Shown: positions 17,932 through 26,969, counted from the first letter of the stretch. The stretch is 64,000 nt of DNA from Bog-756 sp963831535 (GCA_963831535.1 CAWHQP010000004.1:1-64000); one strand, 5' to 3'. The notes: generated by a model from the sequence alone, not told the origin. A program made the numbers and translations.

Positions 17932-19017
17932 TCAGGAGCGGGGCATGTCCCGGGTCGGGATCTGGTACCGCTCGAAGAACTGCCACATGGCCTCGTTGGC
18001 GTCGACGAGCACGGTGCCTCGGCCCACCCCTCCGAGGATCCAGGTGCTGGGGGGACCGGTGTTGAGGAGGCTTCCGGGCCAGACGTGACCGGACCCGGTG
18101 AACCTCCACAGGGCCACCTCGGTCCCGGCCCGGCAGTGCAGGTAGGTCACCGGTGTGGCCGTCTCGCCCGCCGAGATCGATCCGGTGGCGCCGACGATGA
18201 CGGTACCGGTAACGGCGTGGTCATCACACCCGTCGGCTCGTACCCACTGCTCGATACCCTCCATGACCGACAGGCGGAGCCGCGGGTCCTTGTTGGGGAC
18301 GCCGACCCACTTGGCGATCGGGTCGTCCAGGCTGTGGAATTCGAGTGTCGGTACCGGTCGGGAAGGATGGATGGTGGGAAGCTCCACCTGGCCGGAGATC
18401 GAGGAGATGGCAGCCACATGGTCGGAGGCTTCCGCAGCCATGGCGTAGGCCATCATGCCGCCGTTGGAGATCCCGGTCATGTAGACCCTCCGGAGATCGA
18501 CAGGTGTCCGCGCCGCGATGTCGGCGATGACCTTCTCCAGGAATTCCACATCGTTGATGTGCCGGGTCACCGGCAACCCGCAACACTGCCCGGCGTTCCA
18601 CCCGTACTGGGCGTTCTTGGCCACGGGATCAGGGGTCAGCACCTTGGCGATGCGGGTCCCGTCGGGATAGGCCACGAGGTAGCCGTCCTGATCGGCCGAG
18701 TTGTCCATCCCGGTCTGGAGCTCTTCGAGGAATCCGTTCTGCGTGGCGCCGTGCAGATTGAGGATCAGCGGCAAGGGCCTGCCGGCAGCCGCCGCCGGCG
18801 GCACATGGAGTCGATAGTCGCGATGGAGCCCGTCAACGGTGAGGTGGAAGACGTACGACCCTTCCATCGGGGCCAAGCCGGTCACGGCCGAACCGGTGTC
18901 GCCGGAGGCCCCGGCCGAACCGGTGGCGATCGCGGTCGCCGACAGCATCAGTGTGGCCAGGGCGGCAAACGCCAACACGGCAACGGGCCTGGCCCGGACC
19001 GATCGACCCGTGATCAT
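17932..19017 (-). CDS. Secreted PHB-depolymerase/feruloyl-esterase-like (LpqC/CE1-type) hydrolase
   Basis: The 361-residue protein has a signal peptide (residues 1 to about 35: Arg-rich start, AVLAFAALATLMLSATAIA). The alpha/beta-hydrolase signatures are LPLILNLHGATQNG (oxyanion region), YMTGISNGGMMAYAMA with the nucleophile Ser, FHSLDDPIAKW with the acid Asp, and GSGHVWPG with the His. The adjacent Cys pair (QCCGL) is typical of this family. It probably acts outside the membrane on polyester, lipid-type or feruloyl esters. Confidence 0.87.
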   Translation of the reverse strand: MITGRSVRARPVAVLAFAALATLMLSATAIATGSAGASGDTGSAVTGLAPMEGSYVFHLTVDGLHRDYRLHVPPAAAAGRPLPLILNLHGATQNGFLEELQTGMDNSADQDGYLVAYPDGTRIAKVLTPDPVAKNAQYGWNAGQCCGLPVTRHINDVEFLEKVIADIAARTPVDLRRVYMTGISNGGMMAYAMAAEASDHVAAISSISGQVELPTIHPSRPVPTLEFHSLDDPIAKWVGVPNKDPRLRLSVMEGIEQWVRADGCDDHAVTGTVIVGATGSISAGETATPVTYLHCRAGTEVALWRFTGSGHVWPGSLLNTGPPSTWILGGVGRGTVLVDANEAMWQFFERYQIPTRDMPRS

Positions 19018-19190
19018 CGCGTTCGCCCCCCTTCCGGCCGGACAGCCGGGGCCGGATCGCTCGTGGTCAACCGTGCGATGTTACCGGTCCGGGCCCCCCG
19101 GCCGGGAGAGGCACCCACCGGGTGGGACCGAGTACCCCTCCTTTTGTAGCATCGTGCCGACGTCACCGCGACGTCGTGATGTGACATGGG

Positions 19191-20333
19191 GTGGTGGCCA
19201 CGAAGACTCGGGCAGCGATCTGCTGGGGAGTGGGAAAGGAGTGGAGCGTCGAGGAGATCGACCTGGACGCACCGCGCCGCGGGGAGGTACTGGTCCGGGT
19301 GGCGGCGGCGGGCCTGTGTCACTCCGACGACCACATAGTCACGGGCGACTCGCCCATGCCCACGCCCATGATCGGCGGGCACGAAGGGTCCGGGGTGGTG
19401 GAGCAGGTCGGACCGGGCGTGACCAGCCTCGTGCCCGGCGATCACGTGGTCCTGGCCTTTCTGCCGTCGTGCGGCCGGTGCGTCCCGTGTTCGACCGGGC
19501 ACCAGAACCTGTGCGATCTCGGAGCACTCATCGGATTTGGGCGCCAGGTCGATGGGACCTCCCGTCACCACTCCGGAGACAGGGACCTGCAGCTCATGTG
19601 CCTGGTCGGGGTGTTCGCCGACTTCACCGTCGTCAACGAGGCCAGTTGCGTGAGGATCGACCCGGCACACTCGCTGCGCACGGCATGCCTGGTGGGTTGC
19701 GGGGCAGTCACCGGATGGGGCTCGGCCGTCTACGCCGCCAACGTCCGGGCCGGCGAGACCGTGGTGGTGGTGGGCGTGGGAGGCATCGGCGCTTCAGCCG
19801 TTCAGGGAGCACGACTGGCCGGCGCCGGGACCATCGTGGCCGTCGATCCGGTGGCCTTCAAACGGGACCAGGCCGTCCGGTTCGGCGCTCACGCCACCTT
19901 CGGCTCGATGGCGGAGGCTCATGGCCCGATCAGGGAGATGACCCGGGGGCGCATGGCCCACAAGGTGATCATGGCCATCGGGGTGGGCCGGGGAGACCTG
20001 ATGGACCAGGCTCTCGGGCTCACAGCCAAGCTGGGGCGGGTGGTGGTAACCAACATCCATCCCCACGCCGAGAACCTCGTGTCGATGAACCTGAGCAACC
20101 TGACCGGCATGGAGAAGCAGGTGGTGGGATCGCTGTTCGGATCGGCCAATCCCCGGGCCGATATCCCGAATCTGCTGGACCTCGACGCCAAAGGCCAATT
20201 CGATCTGGGCGGTCTGATCACGCGGTCGTACCCGATCGAAGGCGTCAACGACGGCTACCGGGACCTGAAGGACGGCCTCAACATCAGAGGGATCCTCACC
20301 CTCGACGAAGAACTCGCCGGCACCCCCCACTGA
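19191..20333 (+). CDS. NDMA-dependent (mycofactocin-type) alcohol dehydrogenase, copy 1
   Basis: The 380-residue zinc-dependent MDR protein is of the Rxyl_3153/NDMA-dependent class. It shows AAAGLCHSDDHIVTGD, GGHEGSGVVEQVGPGV (catalytic zinc His/Glu), PSCGRCVPCSTGHQNLCDLG (structural-zinc Cys set), and VVVVGVGGIGASAVQGARLA (NAD fold with tightly retained cofactor). These enzymes pass electrons to mycofactocin rather than to free NAD. The GTG at 19191 is followed by a second GTG. It resembles the gene at 22951-24063 along its whole length. No mycofactocin biosynthesis gene is in the window. Confidence 0.9.
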   Translation: MVATKTRAAICWGVGKEWSVEEIDLDAPRRGEVLVRVAAAGLCHSDDHIVTGDSPMPTPMIGGHEGSGVVEQVGPGVTSLVPGDHVVLAFLPSCGRCVPCSTGHQNLCDLGALIGFGRQVDGTSRHHSGDRDLQLMCLVGVFADFTVVNEASCVRIDPAHSLRTACLVGCGAVTGWGSAVYAANVRAGETVVVVGVGGIGASAVQGARLAGAGTIVAVDPVAFKRDQAVRFGAHATFGSMAEAHGPIREMTRGRMAHKVIMAIGVGRGDLMDQALGLTAKLGRVVVTNIHPHAENLVSMNLSNLTGMEKQVVGSLFGSANPRADIPNLLDLDAKGQFDLGGLITRSYPIEGVNDGYRDLKDGLNIRGILTLDEELAGTPH

Positions 20334-20401
20334 AACCAACCGTGCGGGGGCGCAGTCCGGTGCCGTTGCGGGGCGGTCCAGCTGGGGCCAGACTGCAGGG
20401 C

Positions 20402-20761
20402 ATGGAGCCGCTCGCCATCCACCATGTGGCCATCAACGTGTCCGACGTGCCCCGGTCCGTGGCCTTCTACACCCAGGTCCTCGGAGGCGAGCTGCGTGGC
20501 GACCGGCCGGACTTCGGGATCGGGGGCGCCTGGATCGATCTCGGTGGACAACAGGTCCACCTGCTCGAGGCTCCGGTGCCCCGGAATCTGGGACAGCACT
20601 TCGCCATCCGCGTCGGCGACCTCGATGCCGTCGTGGCCGAACTCCGATCGAAGGGGGTGGACGTTGCCGACCCGGTGGCATCTGGTGCGAACCGCCAGAC
20701 CTTCCTCGACGACCCGTCCGGCAATGCCATCGAACTGCACCAGGTGGGACCGGTCCACTGA
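20402..20761 (+). CDS. VOC-family (glyoxalase/bleomycin-resistance fold) protein
   Basis: The 119-residue protein has paired beta-alpha-beta-beta-beta units: IHHVAINVSDVPRSVAFYTQ with the first metal His, WIDLGGQQVHLLE, QHFAIRVGDLDAVVAELRSK and DPSGNAIELHQ with the terminal metal Glu/His. It is probably a small metal-dependent lyase, isomerase or dioxygenase-like enzyme. It follows ADH 1 by 68 bases and is followed by an oxidoreductase, so cotranscription is plausible. Confidence 0.87.
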   Translation: MEPLAIHHVAINVSDVPRSVAFYTQVLGGELRGDRPDFGIGGAWIDLGGQQVHLLEAPVPRNLGQHFAIRVGDLDAVVAELRSKGVDVADPVASGANRQTFLDDPSGNAIELHQVGPVH

Positions 20762-20851
20762 GCATCTGGCCGCGATCGTGATCGTGCGGACCGTGGGGAA
20801 CGAGTGGCCAGCCGAGCGAGGTCCTCGACCATCGGCATGGGTGGAAGCCCG

Positions 20852-21832
20852 ATGAAAGTCGGAATCATCGGGACAGGCTTCGGTGGGCGGGTGGTGGCTG
20901 CAGCCTTCGAGTCCAACGGCTGTCACGTGACCGACGTGGTCACGGCCCGGGACCACGACGCCGTCCGGGCTCTGTGTCTCTCGGAGGTCGACCTCGTCTC
21001 GATCCACTCACCTCCATTCCTCCACCTTGACCATGTGACGATGGCGCTCGAGGCCGGTCGGGCCGTGCTCTGTGACAAGCCCTTCGGACGATCACTCGAG
21101 GAGGCCGAATCCATGGAGCGACAAGCCGCCGACGCCGGAGTGGTCAACCTGGTGAACTTCGAGTTCCGGCACCAACCGGCCCGGCGCACCATGTGGGACC
21201 TCCTGGGCTCGGGAGCCATCGGACGGCCTCAACACCTGTCCTATACGTCATTCACCTCCGGCTCGCTGACGCCCTTGCGCCCCTGGGGATGGCTGTTCGA
21301 CCGCTCGCTCGGTGGTGGCTGGATCGGCGCCTTCGGATCGCACGCCGTCGATCTCGTGCGGTGGCTGCTGGGCGAGGTGACCGACGCCGGCGCCACCTCC
21401 TGGGTCACCGTCACCGAGCGGCCCGACGACACAGGGAAGCCGGTCCGTTGCGATGCCGAGGACGCCTTCACCGGATGGGCCACGCTCCGGTCGGGGGCCA
21501 CGGCGACCGTGGACACGTCGTTCACGGCCGGAGTAACCACACCCGCGCGCATCGTTGTCTCCGGAACCGAAGGCGCACTGGAGAACGTGGGGGACGTACG
21601 GGTCGTCCTGCGGCGACAGGGTGAGCAATCCCAGTACATCGAGTTCGACCAGCCTGAGGGCGATGGCCACCATCAGGCCATGGTGGCCTGGGCCGGTGTG
21701 ATCCGGGATGCCGTCATGGCGGGGGGGCACGCCACACCATCGTTCGCTGACGGCGTGGCGTGCATGCGGGTGATGGAGCAGTGGCGGGCGCATCCGCCGG
21801 TACCGATCGGCGATCTCACAGGTTCAATCTGA
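20852..21832 (+). CDS. Gfo/Idh/MocA-family NAD(P)-dependent dehydrogenase
   Basis: The 326-residue protein begins MKVGIIGTGFGGRVVAAAFE (Rossmann) and contains DLVSIHSPPFLHLDHVTMAL and AVLCDKPFGRSLEEAE, where the Lys of the EKP/DKP motif is catalytic. GGGWIGAFGSHAVDLVRWLL carries the conserved DxxxH-type region. ATG 20852, with GGTGGAAG upstream, is preferred over 20804. It oxidises or reduces a sugar, polyol or related hydroxy compound. Confidence 0.88.
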   Translation: MKVGIIGTGFGGRVVAAAFESNGCHVTDVVTARDHDAVRALCLSEVDLVSIHSPPFLHLDHVTMALEAGRAVLCDKPFGRSLEEAESMERQAADAGVVNLVNFEFRHQPARRTMWDLLGSGAIGRPQHLSYTSFTSGSLTPLRPWGWLFDRSLGGGWIGAFGSHAVDLVRWLLGEVTDAGATSWVTVTERPDDTGKPVRCDAEDAFTGWATLRSGATATVDTSFTAGVTTPARIVVSGTEGALENVGDVRVVLRRQGEQSQYIEFDQPEGDGHHQAMVAWAGVIRDAVMAGGHATPSFADGVACMRVMEQWRAHPPVPIGDLTGSI

Positions 21833-21885
21833 CCGGGGGGGATCCCGGCGGCACAGCCGCGATGGGTCAGGAGCGCTTCGGTCGC

Positions 21886-22569
21886 CTAGAGCGGGCGCTT
21901 CCGACGTCCGAACAACAGGCCGAGTCCGAGCGCAATGCAGGTCACACCCGAGAGTATGAACGGCATCAGGTTGACACCGGTGAACGGCAGCGAGGTCGGC
22001 TCCGAAGCGGCCTTCACGGCCGGAGTCACTGGGACCGTGGTCGGCGTGGTCGGCGTGGTTACCGGGGCGCTAGTGGCGTCCTGAGTGGCCGGGAGCGCGG
22101 CCGGCGGTTGGGTGACCACCGGAGCCGTCTGGGGTGCATCCGGCGGGGTGACGGGCGCAACGGGGGCGCTCGGCGGCGTCGGAGCGCAGTCCGAGTCGGG
22201 TAGCTGGTGCTGCCAACCCCGCTGGGGCGTCCAGGGTCCGCTCATTGTCGGGCCGATGTAGGCGTCAGCTTGAATGATTCCGCAGAAATTCTCTGGATAG
22301 GCCAAGGTCAAAATGCCGGCCTGGGTTCCGTAGATGGTCGAGACGTCCACCGAGACCTTGGGCTCGTTGAGGAAGAACTTCCACACACAGCCCGGCTCAG
22401 TGGTGGGACACGGCGGGCTGGGTATCTGCAGCGTCACCACGTTGTTGGCATCATCGAAGGTGATGACCGGGCCCGAGTTTCCGCCCGACGCCCCCGCCGT
22501 GGTGCTGGCCGCCAACACTGCAGCCACGACGGTCAGGGCCATAACCGACGCGATGATGATCCTTTTCAC
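21886..22569 (-). CDS. Secreted cell-wall-anchored protein with LPFTG sorting signal
   Basis: The 227-residue protein has a signal peptide (KRIIIASVMALTVVAAVLAA), a short globular part with four Cys (SPPCPTTEPGCVWKF, ENFCG, DSDCAP), then a Pro/Thr/Ala linker. The C-terminal sorting signal is LPFTG, a hydrophobic segment and a basic tail GRRKRPL. It is expected to be exported and linked to peptidoglycan by sortase. The GTG at 22569 is set by an AAGGAG site 5 bases upstream. The globular domain is not recognised. Confidence 0.85.
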   Translation of the reverse strand: MKRIIIASVMALTVVAAVLAASTTAGASGGNSGPVITFDDANNVVTLQIPSPPCPTTEPGCVWKFFLNEPKVSVDVSTIYGTQAGILTLAYPENFCGIIQADAYIGPTMSGPWTPQRGWQHQLPDSDCAPTPPSAPVAPVTPPDAPQTAPVVTQPPAALPATQDATSAPVTTPTTPTTVPVTPAVKAASEPTSLPFTGVNLMPFILSGVTCIALGLGLLFGRRKRPL

Positions 22570-22950
22570 TACCGCTCCTTGGGTGCCTGGGGATAACTCC
22601 TGAGCTGCCCCGACACGCAAGCTAGCAGGTACGCCCCACACTTTGTGGCGGGGCGTCCACCCCTGGTGAACCGAACATCAGGGGACATGAAATCATCCCT
22701 TGTCGGGCTCGGCGCCACGGGTCCTCTGGTCAGGCAGTTCACTATTCTCATCATCGCACTGTCGGGTAGCGATAGCGACGGATACCCGCATCGCCGGACG
22801 ACGCATCGCCGCGGGATACGGCCCTGAACTGGACTTTTGTTCCGACGGCGCCCGCGCCCACCCAAGGCGACACGAAGAATTCATGTGGGGACGGACGTCC
22901 CGATGCCGGAGCGACCCCTCCCCTCGCCGCCACACCGTGGGATCCCGCCG
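22570..22950. promoter_or_regulatory. Leader/promoter region of the LPFTG gene with a GC-rich hairpin (22631-22656)
   Basis: This 381-base gap holds no convincing gene. About 60 bases upstream of the LPFTG start lies ACGCCCC...GGGGCGT (22631-22637 and 22650-22656) with CACA/TGTG complementarity in the loop. That would make a strong hairpin in the leader RNA or act as an operator. No U-tract follows, so a simple terminator is less likely. Confidence 0.35.
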
Positions 22951-24063
22951 CTACTCGTACTGCAGAACGCCTCTGATGTTCTTGCCCGCCAGCATGTCGG
23001 CGTAACCCAGATTGACGTCCTCGAGCTTGTAGGTCTGGGTGACCATGCCGTCGAGATCGAGTTGCCCCTGGTCGTAGAGGCGGAGCAGATGCGGGATGTC
23101 GTAGCGGATGTTGGCCGAGCCGAAGATGGTTCCAACCACCTGCTTCTCCAAGAGCGTCAACCAGGTGAGCGACAGCGTCACGTCGGTCTCGGCCATGGGA
23201 TGGATGTTGGTCACCACCACCCGGCCGCCCTTGGCCGTCATCTGCATGATCGTCTCCATCAGGCGCCCGTCGCCGACGCCCATGGTGCAGATGACCTTGT
23301 CGGCGTTCTTACCCCAACTCACCTCGTTGACCAGGGGCAGCGCCTCCTCGATGCTGGAGGCAGTATGGGTGGCCCCGAACTTCTTGGCCATCTCCAGTTT
23401 GAACGGCACCGGGTCGACGGCGAAGATGCGCTCGGCCCCGGCCAGCCTGGCGCCCTGGATCGCCGAGGCTCCGATACCGCCGATGCCGATGACGACCACG
23501 TCGTCGCCGGGCTTCACGTCAGCGGCATACACCGACGATCCCCAGCCAGTGGTCACGCCACAGCCGACCAGACAGGCCTTGTCCAAGGGATAGTGATCGA
23601 GGATCTTGACACAGGACGCCTGATTGACCACGGTGTGCTTGGCAAAGGTGCCGAGGCACACCATGGTGCCCAGATCCTCGCCGCTGGCGCTGTGGTGACG
23701 GTGGGTCCCGTCGAGTTGAGCACCGAGCATGAGCAGGGCCCCGACATCGCACAGGTTGGAATGCCCACGGGCGCACGAGGGACAGTGGCCGCAGGCCGGG
23801 ACAAATCCGAACACGACGTGGTCCCCGGGGCTGAGACCTTCAACACCCGGACCCACCTCCTCCACCACACCGGCGCCCTCGTGACCGCCGATGATGGGGT
23901 AGATGCCACCCAGGTCGCCGGTGCGAAGATGCTCGTCGCTGTGGCACATGCCAGAGGCGGCGATCCTGACCAGCACCTCACCGGCCTTGGGCGGGTCGAG
24001 CTCGATGGTCTCGACCTTCCAGTCGCCGCCCATCTCCCAGAGAATGGCTGCTTCAGTCTGCAT
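22951..24063 (-). CDS. NDMA-dependent (mycofactocin-type) alcohol dehydrogenase, copy 2
   Basis: The 370-residue paralogue of the gene at 19191-20333 has the same zinc and Rossmann landmarks: AASGMCHSDEHLRTGD, GGHEGAGVVEEVGPGV, PACGHCPSCARGHSNLCDVG, VVVIGIGGIGASAIQGARLA and GRVVVTNIHPMAETDV. ATG 24063 has GAGGGAAGGGACC upstream and aligns with the family start. It probably oxidises primary alcohols with a bound nicotinamide recycled through mycofactocin. It ends KNIRGVLQYE. Confidence 0.92.
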   Translation of the reverse strand: MQTEAAILWEMGGDWKVETIELDPPKAGEVLVRIAASGMCHSDEHLRTGDLGGIYPIIGGHEGAGVVEEVGPGVEGLSPGDHVVFGFVPACGHCPSCARGHSNLCDVGALLMLGAQLDGTHRHHSASGEDLGTMVCLGTFAKHTVVNQASCVKILDHYPLDKACLVGCGVTTGWGSSVYAADVKPGDDVVVIGIGGIGASAIQGARLAGAERIFAVDPVPFKLEMAKKFGATHTASSIEEALPLVNEVSWGKNADKVICTMGVGDGRLMETIMQMTAKGGRVVVTNIHPMAETDVTLSLTWLTLLEKQVVGTIFGSANIRYDIPHLLRLYDQGQLDLDGMVTQTYKLEDVNLGYADMLAGKNIRGVLQYE

Positions 24064-24258
24064 GGATTGGTCCCTTCCCTCGCTGTTCCAGTGCCTGTTG
24101 GACCGGCGTGGCACGCTCCCGCGCCCCCGTAGGGATGGGCCCCGTGTCCCCACTCACCCACCACCTCTACCGGCCACAGGCACCTCTTCGTGCACCGGTC
24201 ATGCGTCCTTCGGCATGAAGCCTACGCCCAGATGCACCGACGTGGAGCCAGAAGGGGA

Positions 24259-24450
24259 TCAGGGAGTCGGCGGGACCTGGACTCCGCACTGGCCGCGGAA
24301 ACTCCAGCCGTCGTGGATGATCGCACAGGCCTTCCCGAACCCGTGGACGTAGTCCACCCCCTTGCTGGTGGTGATGTACGCCGCCAGGGGGATCGTGATG
24401 AGGACGGCCAGGATGCCGACGAGCTTGAAGATCCTCTTGATGGGTCTCAT
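24259..24450 (-). CDS. Small single-pass membrane protein, unknown function
   Basis: The 63-residue product has a basic N-terminus (MRPIKRIFK), one membrane segment (LVGILAVLITIPLAAYITTS), and a short outer tail with two Cys (CAIIHDGWSFRGQCGV). ATG 24450, with AGGTG upstream, is chosen; another ATG sits 6 bases earlier. I recognise no family. The two Cys could pair outside the membrane. Confidence 0.5.
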   Translation of the reverse strand: MRPIKRIFKLVGILAVLITIPLAAYITTSKGVDYVHGFGKACAIIHDGWSFRGQCGVQVPPTP

Positions 24451-24621
24451 GGGCATGTCACCTAGACGTCCTTCTCACTGACGTTCCACCGGTGCTCCCA
24501 AGTCTCATGATGCACAAGTCCGTTCGCAGTTGCGGCAACCCGACCAAAACTACTGCACGGTGTTGCTGAATTCGCGGTTCTCCCCAACCCGCCGGGTGGT
24601 CCCGTCGTCGTGCGGTCCGAG

Positions 24622-24978
24622 CTACTGCTCGCCTGACGACGTCGTGTAGGCGCGGGCAACGCCACCATCGGGCTGATCCGAGAGCTGTCCGGCCACACGA
24701 AGGTCTCGCTCGCGCTGCCAACGGGCGTCGAAGGCGTCCCGGCTGAGGCGCTCGGAGGACCGGCCCAGATGGGACGGATACCCGAGGTCGTACTCGTCCG
24801 CGTCATCGCCCTCCGTCCGCTCTTTGGCATCGAGCAGGCGACGTACACCCGACCTGGTGGTGAAGAAGATCAGTACCACGATGATGGCTACCAATTTCAC
24901 CAGTCCGACCAACAGATAGGCGACAGTGATGACCGTCCATTTGATGAGCTTGAAGACCAGACCGAGCAGTGTGATCAC
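24622..24978 (-). CDS. Small membrane protein with hydrophilic C-terminal tail, unknown function
   Basis: About 118 residues: two closely spaced hydrophobic segments (VITLLGLVFKLIKWTVITVA and YLLVGLVKLVAIIVVLIFFT), then a charged tail containing LGRSSERLSRDAFDARWQRE. The GTG at 24978 has CGGAG upstream. Codon use is like its neighbours. The tail resembles the short terminal helices of many actinobacterial envelope proteins, but no family can be named. Confidence 0.55.
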   Translation of the reverse strand: MITLLGLVFKLIKWTVITVAYLLVGLVKLVAIIVVLIFFTTRSGVRRLLDAKERTEGDDADEYDLGYPSHLGRSSERLSRDAFDARWQRERDLRVAGQLSDQPDGGVARAYTTSSGEQ

Positions 24979-25408
24979 AACCGCTGGCTCCGTGACGACG
25001 TCACCAGGACCATGGTGGCCAGGACCATGGTGGCCATGGGTGCCTCCTGCCGGGACGGGTCGGGAAGGCAGTAGGCCGGGACACACGCCGGAACACACAC
25101 GGTTCAACGATACGTCAGCACGGTGGCCAGGATCGGTTCTTCGACGTAGCCGTCACCACGGCGACTGCTACGGCCGGGCGTTGACCCGCTCCTTGGGGCG
25201 TGCCCGCCGTCGCGGGGTCAAGGGTCACCCGGCGATGGCGGCGCAACTGCCCCACGGACGGCCGGTTCGTGCGGCGCGGCGCTCACCGGCCTTGATTCGG
25301 GATACCACTGGACCGGTGACCCCCAGGTCACCGACGGCTGAACGGTTGCTGAACAGTATGTGGCGTGCGGCACGGACAGCCGCACGCAAGCCACCGCTCG
25401 CAGGACCG
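24979..25408. other. Intergenic stretch with a 15-bp tandem duplication; no firm gene
   Basis: AGGACCATGGTGGCC occurs twice in tandem near 25006-25037. A leftward frame at 25225-25437 (70 codons) has acceptable codon use but no family and overlaps the start of this region with the next gene, so it is not called. The rest shows nothing recognisable. Confidence 0.3.
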
Positions 25409-25660
25409 TCAGTCGAGAGTGGGACGAGGTTCGCCATACTTCTCACTGTCACATGCGGGGAAGATCCCGGCGACCTCGCGCGCCGCGGACCGGATGGCGT
25501 CATCACGGCACATCCCCGCCACCTCCACGGTCAGACTGATCGACCTGGAGTCTCCGGAGAAACGGACCAATCGGTTGGCTGACCGCCGGGCGGCCTCGAG
25601 GAACTGCTCGGTCCTGGCATCGAGCGGTCGTGTGATGGTGACATCGACCTCATAGCGCAT
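25409..25660 (-). CDS. Hypothetical small protein (83 aa)
   Basis: It begins MRYEVDVTITRPLDARTEQF and contains alternating strand/helix sequence (SRSISLTVEVAGMCRDDAI) suggestive of a small alpha/beta (ferredoxin-like) fold. Codon use is typical for this genome. There is no recognised family and no signal peptide. It could form an operon with the gene starting at 25984, upstream on the same strand. Confidence 0.5.
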   Translation of the reverse strand: MRYEVDVTITRPLDARTEQFLEAARRSANRLVRFSGDSRSISLTVEVAGMCRDDAIRSAAREVAGIFPACDSEKYGEPRPTLD

Positions 25661-25729
25661 GGGATGACGGTAGCGAACGTATGTTCGTCTGTCCAGTGCC
25701 CGGATCCGACGACTCGGCCCGCCGGCTGG

Positions 25730-25984
25730 TCAACGCAGGATCCGGTCGCCCATCTCGCTGTAGATCTGGCGGTGGAAGTCCGCCAGAAGTTGAGCCTGCT
25801 CCCTGCAGGTCAGTGCCGGGCTGTCGCGGACGGCGCCGACCTGCGTGCCGTGGCCCGGACATCCCGGACAGATGACGTCCCATTCGGTTGCGGAGATCCT
25901 GCGAGCTTTCGCATGATGTTCAGCCACGAGGTCAACGTACGCGAGCCACCTTGCCTCTGTGTCAATTCGACGTGACGCCAGCAT
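25730..25984 (-). CDS. Hypothetical small protein with two CxxC-like Cys
   Basis: The 84-residue product begins MLASRRIDTEARWLAYVDLV and contains EWDVICPGCPGHGTQVG and SPALTCREQAQLL. CPGC could bind a metal with the later Cys. The start at 25984 is the first internal ATG with convincing sequence; longer forms reach 26083. No family is recognised. Confidence 0.4.
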   Translation of the reverse strand: MLASRRIDTEARWLAYVDLVAEHHAKARRISATEWDVICPGCPGHGTQVGAVRDSPALTCREQAQLLADFHRQIYSEMGDRILR

Positions 25985-26205
25985 GAACTTCGCGTGAGCA
26001 CGCAGAGTGGCACCGGCCCCACCGCACGTCCGAGCCGGGTCGCCGCTACCGGCACCGTGGTGGAGGCGTCGCGAAACGTTCACCGGTTCGTGTCGTTGTG
26101 GTCATCTGCCGAGTCGTAACGTGGCCGTCACCAGTGCACGATGCCGGAACAGACATTCCGGAGCCTGCGTCCCGGGCTCACCGGAAGGGTGGAGAGGACG
26201 ACAGC

Positions 26206-26901
26206 ATGCGGCGATGGGCAGGTCGATTGGCGGTATCCGTCATCGGCATCCTCGCTCTCTCATCAGTGTTCTCGCCGAGCGCCATCGCCGCGGTGGTGCC
26301 CTCGCCGAACATGCCTGGCGTGATCCAGGCGGACACCACCACCACCTCGTCGACTTCGACCACGAGTACCACCTCGACGACGACCGCGACCACGTCGACC
26401 ACGAGTACGACCGATCCCTCCTCGACGACCACGACGACCACGACACCTTGCACGACGACAAGCACCAGCACCACGCCGGGCACCAGCACCTCGACGAGCT
26501 CCACCAGCACCTCGACGACGAGTCCGACAACGACAACATCGACGAGCACGTCGCCGACAACCACTGCACCGACCATCTCCCTGCGCGCGGTGAGCACGAC
26601 CGACAGCACCGATCCGACCACGACGACGACGTCGATCCCGACCACGACCACGACCGAGGCCGCGTCCACCACGACGACGACGAGCGCCTGTGCGACCAGT
26701 ACGACGACCACTGTCCCCGGCGTCGCCACGTCGAGCTCGTCGGGCACGTCACCGACACCGGCCGCCGCGTCGACAGGGTCGCTGGCCTTCACCGGCAATG
26801 GGCCTTATGCCCCCCTTCTGGTGGCCGTGGGCCTGTTGCTGATGGCCGCAGGTGTCGGGATCCGGCACCGGCTGCTCAGACGGAGAAACCAACAGACCTG
26901 A
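26206..26901 (+). CDS. Ser/Thr-rich secreted surface protein with LAFTG (class E sortase-type) signal
   Basis: The 231-residue protein has a signal peptide (MRRWAGRLAVSVIGILALSS) followed by about 150 residues made almost only of Thr, Ser and Pro, encoded by irregular ACC/ACG/TCG triplet repeats (about 26330-26760). It ends LAFTG, a hydrophobic segment and RHRLLRRRNQ. LAxTG is the motif used by class E sortases of actinobacteria. The Thr/Ser stalk is likely O-glycosylated and extends through the wall. ATG 26206 has GGAGAGG upstream. Confidence 0.8.
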   Translation: MRRWAGRLAVSVIGILALSSVFSPSAIAAVVPSPNMPGVIQADTTTTSSTSTTSTTSTTTATTSTTSTTDPSSTTTTTTTPCTTTSTSTTPGTSTSTSSTSTSTTSPTTTTSTSTSPTTTAPTISLRAVSTTDSTDPTTTTTSIPTTTTTEAASTTTTTSACATSTTTTVPGVATSSSSGTSPTPAAASTGSLAFTGNGPYAPLLVAVGLLLMAAGVGIRHRLLRRRNQQT

Positions 26902-26969
26902 GACCGTGGGGTCGAGGATCGAGCAGTTAGCAGCGTCCGGACCTCCTTGGGGATACCCTCGCCGGGCAG

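Noticed and set aside
18839..20401. Long rightward frame running into the VOC gene
   Set aside because: The first 521 codons are an Arg/Gly-rich shadow over the esterase and ADH genes; only the part from 20402 is a recognisable protein.
25225..25437. Leftward 70-codon ORF starting MANLVPLSTDG
   Set aside because: Codon use is acceptable, but it overlaps the preceding small gene, has a weak start and matches no family; left as intergenic.
26330..26760. Possible CRISPR or satellite array
   Set aside because: The repeats are short irregular coding triplets with no spacers of constant length; they belong to the Thr/Ser-rich protein.
26178..26798. Leftward Val-rich 206-codon frame and a rightward Asp/His-rich frame
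   Set aside because: Both are alternate readings of the ACC/ACG/TCG repeats that encode the Thr/Ser stalk.
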